Below, piece by piece: positions 34,057 to 43,420 of a stretch of 64,000 bases of DNA. A program made the translations under genes and the position numbers. Every line of letters starts with the position of its first letter. Position 1 is the first letter of the stretch. This DNA comes from Acidovorax sp. DW039 (GTDB lineage: Bacteria > Pseudomonadota > Gammaproteobacteria > Burkholderiales > Burkholderiaceae_C): positions 3,205,001 to 3,269,000 of the forward strand of contig NZ_AP029019.1 of NCBI RefSeq assembly GCF_037101375.1, in the 5' to 3' direction. The notes under the pieces are model-generated. The model was not told the origin of the DNA and did no database searches. It saw nothing but the letters and a program-made list of their open reading frames with translations.

Positions 34057-36846
34057 ATGAACGCGGTCGAAATCGAGTCAGCCGTATCAGACCTCGCTGC
34101 CCAGCCCTTTGACGCTGCGGAATTTCCTTACGCCTTCCTTGCTGCCTTCGGTAACAAGGAAACGACCCTCAAACGCCTTCGCACAGGCAACAACAACGCC
34201 TCTGACGTGCCTGGCGGAGTTCTCCTGCGCAACAACATCCACATTGCTGTGTGCGACGCTGGCGCTGTGGGTGAATCGCTCCGCACTCTGCGAGACAGCC
34301 CCGCCACCACCAAGGCCAAAGCCAAGTTCATCTTGGCAACCGATGGTCAGACACTCGAAGCCGAAGAGCTGATCAGCGGTGAGACCATCGCGTGTGCTTT
34401 TGAGGACTTCCCGAACCATTTCGGGTTCCTGTTACCGCTGGCGGGCATCTCCACGATTAAGGAGATCAAGGACAACCCCATCGACGTTCGAGCCACAGGG
34501 CGTCTGAACAAGCTCTACGTTGAATTGCTCCGTGAGAACCCTGACTGGGCCAGGGAAGAACGACGCAGCGACATGAATCACTTCATGGCACGGCTGGTGT
34601 TCTGTTTCTTTGCCGAAGACACGGACATCTTCAACGGCAAAGGCCTGTTCACCCAGACCGTGGACCAGATGAGCGCGAACGACGGAAGCAACACACATCA
34701 GGTGCTGTCTGAAATCTTCCGCGCCATGAACATCAAGGCGACTGAGCGTGCCAACGCCGATCCACGCTTACCGAATTGGGCCAACGGTTTCCCGTATGTG
34801 AACGGAGGCTTGTTTTCAGGCAGCACAGAGGTGCCGCGATTCACGCGCATGGCCCGCACCTACCTGATGCACGCGGGTGCACTGAGCTGGCGCGAAATCA
34901 ATCCCGACATCTTCGGCAGCATGATTCAGGCAGTGGCTGACGACGATGAGCGCGGAGCCCTGGGCATGCACTACACCAGTGTGCCCAACATCTTGAAGGT
35001 GCTGAACCCGCTGTTCTTGGACGATCTGCGCGCAGCACTGGCGGAGGCTGGTGACAACGAACGCAAACTGCTGAACCTGCGCAAGCGCATGGCTCGCATC
35101 CGTGTGTTTGATCCTGCATGTGGGTCGGGGAACTTCTTGGTTATCGCATACAAGCAAATGCGCGAGATCGAGGCAGAGATCAACCGGCGTAGGGGGGAGC
35201 TGCACCTGCGGAGTGAGGTCCCGCTAACCAATTTTCGAGGGATTGAACTGCGTGATTTCCCCGCTGAGATTGCGCGCTTGGCGCTCATCATTGCGGAATT
35301 CCAGTGTGACGTTATTTATCGCGGTCAAAAGGATGCACTGGCAGAGTTTCTGCCACTAGATGCGCAGAACTGGATCGTTTGCGGCAATGCGCTTAGGCTG
35401 GACTGGTTGAGTATCTGCCCACCCACCGGCACAGGGGTAAAGGTGGTTGGGGATGACCTGTTCAACACACCGCTTGATCAAACAGAAATCGACTTCGTTA
35501 ATGAAGGTGGGGAAACATACATCTGTGGTAACCCTCCATATAGAGGTAGTAAGTGGCAGACTGAGGAGCAGAAAGCAGACTTAGCAAATGCTTGGAGCAG
35601 GCATCCTAAACTTGCCAAGACCACAGACTTCGTAACGGGGTGGTTTGCACGATTTTTAGATTATGCAGACAAAGAGCCAACTGCTATTTCAGCTTTCGTG
35701 GCAACCAATAGCGTATGTCAAGGTCAGCAGGCGAGCGATGTCTGGCCTAACGTGTTTGGGCGTGGCTGTGAGATCCGTTTTGCCCACACCTCATTCAAGT
35801 GGAACAACCTCGCCAGCAACAACGCCGCAGTGACGGTGGTGATCGTAGGCTTAGGAAAAAAATCAAACGCTTCCAAATTTCTCTTTGAAAGTGAATTGGT
35901 GAAGCAGTGCTCGGCGATTGGCCCGTACTTACTACCCAACAGTCTTGCATACGTCGAGAAGACTAGTCAGCCTATCGGTGAGCAAGCGCCAATGCTTTTC
36001 GGCAATATGCCACGTGATGGCGGCCATCTTCTGATGGATACAGAAGTCGCGGCGAAGGTTGCAATTGGTGATGTAGTGGCGCAGCGTTTCATCAAGCGTT
36101 TCTGCGGCTCCGAAGAGCTTATCAACGGCAAGCTGCGATATTGCTTCTGGATTGAAGACGAAGCAGTGGAGGAGGCGAAGAAAAGCCACTTTATTGCACA
36201 GTGTCTCAAACTCGTGGCCGAGAATCGCAGTAACTCACCTGCGGAATCTACACGCCAGTTTGCCAAACGTCCTCATCGCTTCGTACAGATTGCAGGGGTT
36301 TCGGAAAAGACAGCGATCATCATTCCCACGGTCTCCTCTGAGACTCGCCCTTATCTTCCCGTTGGTTACTCCACATCAGAAACTATCGTCAGCAACCTCG
36401 CTTTCGCGCTTTACGATGCGCCACTTTGGAACATGGCGCTGATTGCCTCGCGATTGCATTTGGTTTGGATCGGTACGGTCTGCGGCAAGATGAAAACCGA
36501 TTTCCGCTATTCCAACACGTTGGGCTGGAACACCTTCCCAGTGCCGCTTCTCACCGAGCAAAACAAGGCTGACCTAACCCGCTGCGCAGAGGACATCCTG
36601 CTGGCACGTGAAGCTCACTTTCCAGCCACCATCGCCGATCTATACGATCCAGAAACCATGCCGGACAACCTGCGTCATGCCCATGAGCGCAATGACGAAG
36701 TGTTGGAGCGCATCTACATAGGCCGCCGATTCAAGAACGACACGGAGCGGCTGGAAAAGCTGTTCGAGCTGTACACCAAGATGACTGCCGCAGACAAGGC
36801 CAAGCCTGCTGCCAAGGCAACCCGAGGGAGAAAGAAAACCGTATGA
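34057..36846 (+). CDS. N6-adenine DNA methyltransferase of a restriction-modification cassette
   Basis: 929 residues. N-terminal domain (about 1-300) with NHFMARLVFCFFAEDTDIF, a region common to MmeI/YeeA-like enzymes. SAM motif I FDPACGSGNFLVIAYKQ (around residue 352) and catalytic motif IV GNPPYRGSKWQ (Asn492) define a gamma-class adenine methyltransferase. The C-terminal 350 residues, with WIGTVCGKMKTDFRYSNTLGWNTFPVP, resemble the target-recognition region of such enzymes, so specificity is probably built in; no separate specificity subunit is nearby. No nuclease motif is evident in this chain. Start 34057 (MNAVEIESAVSDL) matches the family N-terminus; 34006 is an alternative. It overlaps the helicase gene by 4 bp. 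Confidence 0.88.
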   Translation: MNAVEIESAVSDLAAQPFDAAEFPYAFLAAFGNKETTLKRLRTGNNNASDVPGGVLLRNNIHIAVCDAGAVGESLRTLRDSPATTKAKAKFILATDGQTLEAEELISGETIACAFEDFPNHFGFLLPLAGISTIKEIKDNPIDVRATGRLNKLYVELLRENPDWAREERRSDMNHFMARLVFCFFAEDTDIFNGKGLFTQTVDQMSANDGSNTHQVLSEIFRAMNIKATERANADPRLPNWANGFPYVNGGLFSGSTEVPRFTRMARTYLMHAGALSWREINPDIFGSMIQAVADDDERGALGMHYTSVPNILKVLNPLFLDDLRAALAEAGDNERKLLNLRKRMARIRVFDPACGSGNFLVIAYKQMREIEAEINRRRGELHLRSEVPLTNFRGIELRDFPAEIARLALIIAEFQCDVIYRGQKDALAEFLPLDAQNWIVCGNALRLDWLSICPPTGTGVKVVGDDLFNTPLDQTEIDFVNEGGETYICGNPPYRGSKWQTEEQKADLANAWSRHPKLAKTTDFVTGWFARFLDYADKEPTAISAFVATNSVCQGQQASDVWPNVFGRGCEIRFAHTSFKWNNLASNNAAVTVVIVGLGKKSNASKFLFESELVKQCSAIGPYLLPNSLAYVEKTSQPIGEQAPMLFGNMPRDGGHLLMDTEVAAKVAIGDVVAQRFIKRFCGSEELINGKLRYCFWIEDEAVEEAKKSHFIAQCLKLVAENRSNSPAESTRQFAKRPHRFVQIAGVSEKTAIIIPTVSSETRPYLPVGYSTSETIVSNLAFALYDAPLWNMALIASRLHLVWIGTVCGKMKTDFRYSNTLGWNTFPVPLLTEQNKADLTRCAEDILLAREAHFPATIADLYDPETMPDNLRHAHERNDEVLERIYIGRRFKNDTERLEKLFELYTKMTAADKAKPAAKATRGRKKTV

Positions 36847-38963
36847 GCGATCAAGCAAGCAACCCGACCAATGCGTACACCGTGCCATCGGTGTCCATCA
36901 CCACCGCACGCACTGGGGCGTCGAGCAAAGCCAACGAACTGGGCATGCGTGCCATGCAAGAGCGTGCCTACGCAAAGCGTGGTGAGCAATACCTGCTGAT
37001 CAAGTCTCCCCCGGCATCCGGAAAGTCCCGTGCCCTGATGTTCATTGCTCTGGACAAGCTGAACAACCAGGGTTTGCAGCAGGCCATCGTGGTGGTGCCC
37101 GAGCGCTCCATTGGCGGCAGCTTTGCCGACGAGCCGCTGACCCAGTTCGGCTTTTACTGGGACTGGAAGGTGGCCCCTCAGTGGAACCTGTGCAATGCGC
37201 CAGGCGGGGATGAGCCACGCACGGCCAATTCCAAAGTGGAAGCAGTGCGCCAGTTTTTAGCCAGCGATGACAAGGTGCTGGTCTGCACCCATGCCACCTT
37301 CCGCTTTGCTGTCGAGGAACTGGGCATCAACGCATTCGACAACCGCTTGATCGCGATCGACGAGTTTCACCACGTGTCCAGCAACCCGGACAACAAACTG
37401 GGCAGCCAACTGGGTGCCTTCATTGCCCGTGACAAGGTTCACTTGGTGGCGATGACGGGCTCTTACTTCCGTGGAGACAGTGAGGCCGTGTTGGGTCCGC
37501 AGGACGAATCCCGGTTCGAGACGGTGACGTACACGTACTACGAGCAGCTCAATGGCTACCAGTGGCTCAAATCGCTAGACATCGGTTACTTCTTCTACAC
37601 CGGAACCTATGTCGATGCGGTCAACAAAGTGTTGGACCCAGCACTCAAAACCATCGTTCACATCCCCAACGTGAATGCGCGTGAGAGCTTGAAGGACAAG
37701 CAACGCGAGGTGGACGAGATCATGCACGGCCTGGGTACATGGAAGGGTGTGGACCCCGACACTGGCTTTCACTTGGTCGAATCGCCACAAGGCCGAACCT
37801 TGAAGGTGGCGGACCTTGTTGACGACAGTGATCCGGCGAAGCGCTCTCGCGTACTTTCAGCGCTGAAAGACCCAGCCCACAAAAATGACCGTGACCATGT
37901 GGATGTGATCATCGCGCTGGGCATGGCCAAAGAAGGCTTCGACTGGATTTGGTGTGAGCATGCCTTGACCATCGGCTACCGCAGCAGCCTGACCGAAATC
38001 GTGCAGATCATTGGCCGCGCAACCCGTGACGCCAAAGGCAAAGAGCGGTCACGGTTCACCAACTTGATCGCGGAACCCACCGCAGAGCAATCCGCCGTGG
38101 CTGAGGCTGTGAACGACATGCTCAAAGCCATCTCTGCCAGCCTGCTGATGGAGCAGGTTCTGGCACCCCGCTACGAGTTCACGCCGAAGAACGCGGGTCC
38201 CCAGGACGGCTTCGACTATGGCGACGAAGGTTACAAGGAGGGTGGAAACAACATCGGGGTGAACAAGGACACGGGACAGATTCACTTGGAGATCGCAGGC
38301 CTCACCAAGCCTGAGACGCCGGAGGCCACCCGCATTTGCAAAGAAGACCTGAATGAGGTCGTCACGAGTTTTCTGCAAGACAAGACAGCGCTTGAACGCG
38401 GGCTGTTCGATAAGGAAAACACGCTGCCGGAGGAATTGACCCAACTGCGCATGGGCAAGATTGTGCGCGAGCGTTATCCCGAGCTGAGCGATGCTGATCA
38501 AGAGGCCATCCGTCAACACGCCATTGCCGCAATGAATATCACCCAGCAAGCGAAGTTGGCTTTGGCTCACGCAGATGCCAGCGGCAGTGGCACGGGGCAA
38601 GGAAGCACCGCCCTGATTGATGGCGTGCGCAAGTTCGTCAACGTGAAGGACTTGGACATTGATCTCATCGACCGCATCAACCCGTTTGATGCTGCGTACG
38701 CTGTGCTTGCCAAGGCCATGGATGAGAAGTCATTGCGCCAAGTGCAAGCCGCTATCGCCGCCAAGAAGGTGAGCTTGACGGAAGAAGAGGCGCGTGACCT
38801 CTCCAAACGTGCATTGCAGTTCAAGAACGAGCGTGGCCGCTTGCCGGACATCAACTCTGCCGATGCTTGGGAAAAGCGCATGGCCGAAGGTGTAGCAGCG
38901 TTCGCCCGCTATCGCGCACTCGCAAAATCAGCCCAGGCGCAAGGAGCACAGAGCAATGGCTGA
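36843..38963 (+). CDS. DEAD/DEAH-box helicase of the restriction cassette
   Basis: 706 residues. SF2 motifs: Walker A SPPASGKSRALMF, motif II LIAIDEFHHV, motif III AMTGSYFRGD, motif V-like VIIALGMAKEGFDWIWCEHALT, motif VI EIVQIIGRATRDAKGKERSRF. The C-terminal 250 residues are helical (NEVVTSFLQDKTALERG..., LSKRALQFKNERGRLP) and probably contact partners. It resembles the translocase part of type I and III restriction enzymes but carries no nuclease domain. It overlaps the methyltransferase by 4 bp and the GIY-YIG gene by 8 bp, so the three proteins are made together and likely form one complex. Confidence 0.88.
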   Translation: MSDQASNPTNAYTVPSVSITTARTGASSKANELGMRAMQERAYAKRGEQYLLIKSPPASGKSRALMFIALDKLNNQGLQQAIVVVPERSIGGSFADEPLTQFGFYWDWKVAPQWNLCNAPGGDEPRTANSKVEAVRQFLASDDKVLVCTHATFRFAVEELGINAFDNRLIAIDEFHHVSSNPDNKLGSQLGAFIARDKVHLVAMTGSYFRGDSEAVLGPQDESRFETVTYTYYEQLNGYQWLKSLDIGYFFYTGTYVDAVNKVLDPALKTIVHIPNVNARESLKDKQREVDEIMHGLGTWKGVDPDTGFHLVESPQGRTLKVADLVDDSDPAKRSRVLSALKDPAHKNDRDHVDVIIALGMAKEGFDWIWCEHALTIGYRSSLTEIVQIIGRATRDAKGKERSRFTNLIAEPTAEQSAVAEAVNDMLKAISASLLMEQVLAPRYEFTPKNAGPQDGFDYGDEGYKEGGNNIGVNKDTGQIHLEIAGLTKPETPEATRICKEDLNEVVTSFLQDKTALERGLFDKENTLPEELTQLRMGKIVRERYPELSDADQEAIRQHAIAAMNITQQAKLALAHADASGSGTGQGSTALIDGVRKFVNVKDLDIDLIDRINPFDAAYAVLAKAMDEKSLRQVQAAIAAKKVSLTEEEARDLSKRALQFKNERGRLPDINSADAWEKRMAEGVAAFARYRALAKSAQAQGAQSNG

Positions 38964-40143
38964 TATTGATGATGACGAACTGCTGGATGCACTGGGCGTA
39001 GAGGTAGCGCCGCTCAAAACGTCTAGCCGTACCCCTCGTGAAGAGCGCATCATCGCTGGCTTTGAGGACATTCTGCGGTTTCATCAAACCCATGGCCGAG
39101 CACCCCAGCATGGCGAGGATCGAGACATCTTTGAACGTCTGTATGCCGTTCGGCTGGATCAGCTGCGGAAGTTGCCCGAGGCTCAAACCCTGCTTGCAGA
39201 ACTGGACACCCCCAAGCTGCTCGAAGGCCACGAAATCGCGACAGTAGATGTGGACGCACTCGATGAGGATGCTCTGCTGGCTGAATTGGGAATCGGGGAC
39301 GAGACGGTCGAAGGGGATGACATCACCGTACTGCGGCATGTCCGATCCAGCACGGAGAAACGCGCCGCAGAGGAAGTGGCTGATCGGACAGCGTGTCAGG
39401 ACTTTGAGCGGTTCCACCCCTTGTTCGAGCAAGTGGAGCAAGACCTGCAATCTGGCGTGCGAAAGGCGCTGCGCTTCGGGCGTGATGCCAGCATTGCCGA
39501 TGGCAACTACTTCATCTTGGGTGGTCAGCTCGCCTATGTAGCGGAGGTCGGAGAGACCATCAAAGCACCGAACGGCGAGAACGATGCTCGTCTGCGCGTC
39601 ATCTACTCCAACGGCACAGAGAGCAACCTGCTGCGCCGCTCTTTGCAGCGTGCGCTCTACAAAGACGACACGGGAAGGCGACTCACCGATCCCAACATGG
39701 GACCACTGTTCAGCGACGAAGTGGAGCCAGAGGACATTGAGACAGGCACGATTTACGTCCTGCGCAGCAAATCAGACCACCCGTTCGTGGTGCAGCACCG
39801 TGAGTTGATTCACAAGATTGGGGTGACCGGAGGCAAGGTCGAAACGCGGATCGCGGGTGCCGAGAACCAGCCGACGTACTTGCTGGCAGGTGTGGAAATC
39901 GTTGCCACCTACAAGCTCCACAACGTCAATCGCGTGAAGCTGGAGGGCCTCTTCCATCGGGTGTTCAGCTCTGCTCAACTGGACCTCACCATTGAGGACC
40001 GTTTTGGCAAGCCAGTGAAGCCCCGCGAATGGTTCCTTGTGCCGCTGCACGTGATTGACGAGGTTGTCCAACGGTTGTTTGATGGGACGCTGGCAGGGGT
40101 AACGTATGACGCCTCCGAAGCAAGCCTTAAAGGATGTGATTAG
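38956..40143 (+). CDS. GIY-YIG family nuclease of the restriction cassette
   Basis: 395 residues. An acidic N-terminal arm (MADIDDDELLDALGVEV, similar to later ALDEDALLAELGIGDE) suggests a protein-binding region. The C-terminal 150 residues hold a GIY-YIG-like nuclease of the T5orf172/Mug113 type: TGTIYVLRSKSDH, IHKIGVTGGKVETRIAGA (the Tyr and Arg positions of the fold), then LHNVNRVKLEGLFHRVF with the metal-binding Glu. It is presumably the cutting subunit for the methyltransferase-helicase pair, with an 8-bp overlap to the helicase gene. Composition matches the two genes before it, so the three moved as a unit. Confidence 0.82.
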   Translation: MADIDDDELLDALGVEVAPLKTSSRTPREERIIAGFEDILRFHQTHGRAPQHGEDRDIFERLYAVRLDQLRKLPEAQTLLAELDTPKLLEGHEIATVDVDALDEDALLAELGIGDETVEGDDITVLRHVRSSTEKRAAEEVADRTACQDFERFHPLFEQVEQDLQSGVRKALRFGRDASIADGNYFILGGQLAYVAEVGETIKAPNGENDARLRVIYSNGTESNLLRRSLQRALYKDDTGRRLTDPNMGPLFSDEVEPEDIETGTIYVLRSKSDHPFVVQHRELIHKIGVTGGKVETRIAGAENQPTYLLAGVEIVATYKLHNVNRVKLEGLFHRVFSSAQLDLTIEDRFGKPVKPREWFLVPLHVIDEVVQRLFDGTLAGVTYDASEASLKGCD

Positions 40144-40224
40144 GCCTCTTTTCACAATAGACTCTTTTGCGAACAACAACGCCCCACAAGGAAGTTTATA
40201 GCAAAAGATTAAGGACAGCTCTTA

Positions 40225-41073
40225 ATGCCACACGAACCCAAAAGAGTGTCATCTACAAAACCTTTGCCCGGAAAACGCCCAAGGGACTGGAGCCTGAGAA
40301 ATGCGAACGAAGAGCTTGTTAATGAAATAGCGGAAAGTTGTCGCCAACTCCTATCAGAGAATGGGCTTATTGGAAGTCTGACAAACGCTGTTGAGTACAC
40401 CACCCCTCAACCAGCTCTATATTGGTCATCTCATTCCGATGACCTATTGCTAATAGTCCCTACACATTTCAAAAGTCGAGACGAACTGACATCCGATGAG
40501 ATTGAAGATATTTCAAGAAATGCAACATACTCCTTTCTTAGGAGAATTGTTCTCGCCCGACTGAAGAAACGCTCGATAAGGTATTGCTTTTTGCATATTG
40601 AAAGAACTGATGAAAAATTTGCGCTCTCCATGAGCGGCGAGAGATTACTTGACCTATTCGATGAAATTCTGGCAAGTGATTGGCAAAAAGCAAAGGAGGC
40701 AGCAACGTGGGATGCAATTGAGACACCGAACGAGGTGATTTTGATCAGCAGGCATCGAAGCCTCGGCATCAGTGAAAATCATGAATACAGGTTGCCACTT
40801 CAAAGAATCTCCCCGAAGATTAGGAATGCAACTCTCAGGAAAAAACGATTTCCGCGAATCGCGCCACATGGCCATGTAGTGCGCATCAACGGGAAAAGCG
40901 AATTCATACGGCTCCCCCAAGATCGACACCCTGCGAAAAATCGTATTATCCAAGAATACAAAGGGCTTGCATATTTCCTACACTGCTCCACCTGCAGCAA
41001 TGAAATGCTGGGCTTTCCAGGTGAGAAATTTTGCGCATCGTGTGATGAATCAGCATTGAAATCAAGCGACTAA
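40225..41073 (+). CDS. Unrecognised protein with C-terminal zinc ribbon
   Basis: 282 residues. The C-terminus HCSTCSNEMLGFPGEKFCASCDES has two CxxC pairs and should bind zinc. The N-terminal 130 residues (ELVNEIAESCRQLLSENGLIGSL, DDLLLIVPTHFKSRDELTSDEIEDISRNATYSFLRRIVLARLKKRSIRYCFLHIER) look alpha/beta. I do not recognise the family. AAGGA nine bases before ATG 40225 supports the start. It is clearly more AT-rich than the restriction genes 80 bp upstream, so it probably joined separately, though read-through from the cassette is possible. Confidence 0.6.
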   Translation: MPHEPKRVSSTKPLPGKRPRDWSLRNANEELVNEIAESCRQLLSENGLIGSLTNAVEYTTPQPALYWSSHSDDLLLIVPTHFKSRDELTSDEIEDISRNATYSFLRRIVLARLKKRSIRYCFLHIERTDEKFALSMSGERLLDLFDEILASDWQKAKEAATWDAIETPNEVILISRHRSLGISENHEYRLPLQRISPKIRNATLRKKRFPRIAPHGHVVRINGKSEFIRLPQDRHPAKNRIIQEYKGLAYFLHCSTCSNEMLGFPGEKFCASCDESALKSSD

Positions 41074-41164
41074 ATACTACCCGCTCATAAATTTCCGATT
41101 TAATTTATAATATTGATTCTAGGTAGTGATAAGACGCAGTTAGCGCTAGCCAGATAACCACCAT

Positions 41165-41192
41165 AACGGCCCCATTCGCGGGCCGTTTTTTA
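41165..41192 (+). terminator. Rho-independent terminator
   Basis: AACGGCCC pairs with GGGCCGTT followed by TTTTATTG; it closes the zinc-ribbon gene's transcript just before the recombinase gene. Confidence 0.8.
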
Positions 41193-41223
41193 TTGTTTTT
41201 CCAACCCGTCCATAGGACTCACC

Positions 41224-42225
41224 ATGAAGAAAATTCGCACTCCGCAGGAGGGCGCTGGCGCAGCTTTGTCGGCTCGCAGCACCAACACATCCAACACCAC
41301 ATCGCAAACGCCGCCGGAGAGCGTTCTGAGCGGTTTTTCGGCCATAGCCGAGCAGTTCATAGCGGCCAGCCAGTCAGCGGCTACCAAGCGCGCGTACGCC
41401 TCTGATCTGAAGCATTTTTTTGCCAACGGCGGGAGTGTTCCAGCCAGCCCTGCGGCTCTGGCCGAATACCTGGCCCAGTGCGCGGAAAAATTGTCAGTCG
41501 CCACCTTGGAAAGAAGACTGACCGCGATCCACAAAGCTCACCTCGAAAAGAATCTGGAGTCCCCGGCCCGCAGCGAAACCGTCAAGCGCGTGATGCAGGG
41601 CATTCGCCGAATCCTGGGCACCAAGCAGCGGCAGGTTCAGCCGATGGTCAAGGACGATCTGCTGGCGGCGCTGGTGATGATCGACCGGCAGACGAAGCCC
41701 GTCAAAGCGGCACGGGATCGAGCCTTGCTGCTTGTGGGTTTTGCTTCGGCCATGCGCAGATCGGAGCTTGTGGCTGTGCGAGTGGAGCATCTGACCCACC
41801 TGTCGAATGGCGTGGAGATTTTCTTGCCATCCAGCAAGACCGATCAAGAAGGCCATGGACGCACGGTTTTCATCCCACACGCCAATGGAGACCGCTGCCC
41901 AGTGCGTGCCTTGACGCACTGGCTGGACGTATCGGAAATCAATGAGGGGTTTGTGTTTCGTGCTGTCAGCCGCCATGACCGTGTTGCACGGCGGGGCTTG
42001 TCCGCGCAGTCCGTAGCGCTAGTGGTGAAGGCGTCTGTGGAGCGTGTTGGCGGGGACGCGAAGAAAGTCAGCGGCCATAGCTTGAGGGCTGGCTATTGCA
42101 CAAGCGCAGCGGAGAAAGGTCTGCAGCCATGGCAGATACGTGAGCAAACCGGGCACAAGTCAGACGTGACCTTGGCCAAGTACATCCGCCCTGTCGCGCG
42201 GAGGAAGATTCCGAGTTTGCTGTGA
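41224..42225 (+). CDS. Tyrosine recombinase (site-specific integrase)
   Basis: 333 residues. An N-terminal SAM-like DNA-binding domain (about 40-120: AEQFIAASQSAATKRAYASDLKHFF) is followed by the catalytic domain with Arg in SAMRRSELVAV, the Lys of the beta-hairpin in SSKTDQEGH, HSLRAGYCTSA (His-x-x-Arg box), TGHKS (second His) and the nucleophile in LAKYIRP. All six catalytic positions appear present, so it should be active. It lacks the N-terminal Arm domain typical of tRNA or guaA-targeting integrases and is probably from another element nested in the island, or acts in XerD-like fashion. Confidence 0.9.
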   Translation: MKKIRTPQEGAGAALSARSTNTSNTTSQTPPESVLSGFSAIAEQFIAASQSAATKRAYASDLKHFFANGGSVPASPAALAEYLAQCAEKLSVATLERRLTAIHKAHLEKNLESPARSETVKRVMQGIRRILGTKQRQVQPMVKDDLLAALVMIDRQTKPVKAARDRALLLVGFASAMRRSELVAVRVEHLTHLSNGVEIFLPSSKTDQEGHGRTVFIPHANGDRCPVRALTHWLDVSEINEGFVFRAVSRHDRVARRGLSAQSVALVVKASVERVGGDAKKVSGHSLRAGYCTSAAEKGLQPWQIREQTGHKSDVTLAKYIRPVARRKIPSLL

Positions 42226-42401
42226 TAGATCAATTTCTTACACCCACCAATCATCATGACCGTCGCATTTTGGGTGGTATCAGCGGTCAGCTCGGCACTT
42301 GTTTAATAGCCACCAATGCGGCTTGTCTGTTATCTTTCGTAACGTAGCTTCGGGCTATCCGCCGGGGCGACGATAAACGATCAAGGCTAGGGAGGGCTCC
42401 A

Positions 42402-43406
42402 TTGCCATCGGATTCAGTGCGTCTAAGAAACGAGTTGCGCGTTTGCATGCCGAGTTTAATCATCGACCGTGCCCTTGCACCCTCCGGGCAGCGTGTTGTG
42501 TACTTGGCGAGATTTCAAGATTCCTTGATTCCTGAGGATATGCGCAGAGCAGCGGAGACTGTCGCCAGTCTTGAGGTTCTGGATATTGACGATCCAGATG
42601 ACAGCCCATTCCTATGGGGCTGGGAGTCATGGGGCAACGTCGTCGTCAAGGTGGTGTCTGGTGCAGACACCAACACTATTGCTCGCCTTCAGGCTGAAGT
42701 TGACATCTTGGCAGCGGTCAGGCCAGCCAATTTTCCGAAGCTTCTGTACGCCAACTTGTTCAAAACCAATCCGGAAACCGACGAGCCGCTTGCGGAGCGG
42801 CTCTATGTGACCATCGAAGAATTCATCGAAGGGAACCCGCTTGAGGACATTTGGCAGCATTACTGCGGCGATGAAAAGCGTATCGCTACGCTCGCCCTGG
42901 GAGTTGCAAACGCATTGATGCCACTGTGGGTTCATCCACAACGGTTTGTGCACCGTGACATCAAACCGCCGAACATCCTTGTTCGGCCAAACGGGGAGGT
43001 TGTTGTCATCGACCTAGGCGTGGTCCGTGAGACAGGCGCCAAAGGACTTACGCAAACCGGCTTCGTTGCCCCCCTAACCCCGGGCTATGCTGCTCCAGAG
43101 CAGTTTAGGGACGAACGCGCGCTCATCTGTTTCAAAACGGATTTCTTTGCAATTGGTGTGGTGATGTACCTTCTGGCGTCGGGTATCCATCCATTCCATT
43201 GGGATAACGACATGGACCAGTTAGATGTTCAGATCGCAACTCTAAAACACGATCCCAAGCCGTTAGCTGAACTCGTGCAAGTCTCGCAGTCCTTCTCCGA
43301 TTTCGTAGAGAGAGCCATGAAGAAGGCGCAATTTGAGCGGCAACGCACGCCCAACATTTTTGTTGAGCAACTTGAGGCACTTTGCGGCCTCAACCAGAAC
43401 CATTAA
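42402..43406 (+). CDS. Serine/threonine protein kinase
   Basis: 334 residues, soluble, no transmembrane helix or sensor domain. Kinase motifs: VVVKVVSG (Lys of subdomain II), HRDIKPPNIL (catalytic loop), VVVIDLGVVRE (metal-binding Asp with DLG in place of DFG), APEQF (APE) and TDFFAIGVVMYLLASG. The N-terminal 60 residues are not a canonical glycine-rich loop (PSGQRVVYLARFQD). The start is a TTG at 42402 preceded by GGGAGGG, a very strong ribosome-binding site; ATG 42447 is weaker. It is followed after 14 bp by the unrecognised gene at 43421. Defence kinases of this size occur in islands; the target is unknown. Confidence 0.88.
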   Translation: MPSDSVRLRNELRVCMPSLIIDRALAPSGQRVVYLARFQDSLIPEDMRRAAETVASLEVLDIDDPDDSPFLWGWESWGNVVVKVVSGADTNTIARLQAEVDILAAVRPANFPKLLYANLFKTNPETDEPLAERLYVTIEEFIEGNPLEDIWQHYCGDEKRIATLALGVANALMPLWVHPQRFVHRDIKPPNILVRPNGEVVVIDLGVVRETGAKGLTQTGFVAPLTPGYAAPEQFRDERALICFKTDFFAIGVVMYLLASGIHPFHWDNDMDQLDVQIATLKHDPKPLAELVQVSQSFSDFVERAMKKAQFERQRTPNIFVEQLEALCGLNQNH

Positions 43407-43420
43407 TTAGGAGGAAAGGC

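Noticed and set aside
41224..42225. This recombinase as the integrase that inserted the island at guaA
   Set aside because: It lies mid-island, lacks the Arm domain expected for such integrases, and the guaA-adjacent gene plus arm motifs fit better. Kept only as a possible helper in trans.
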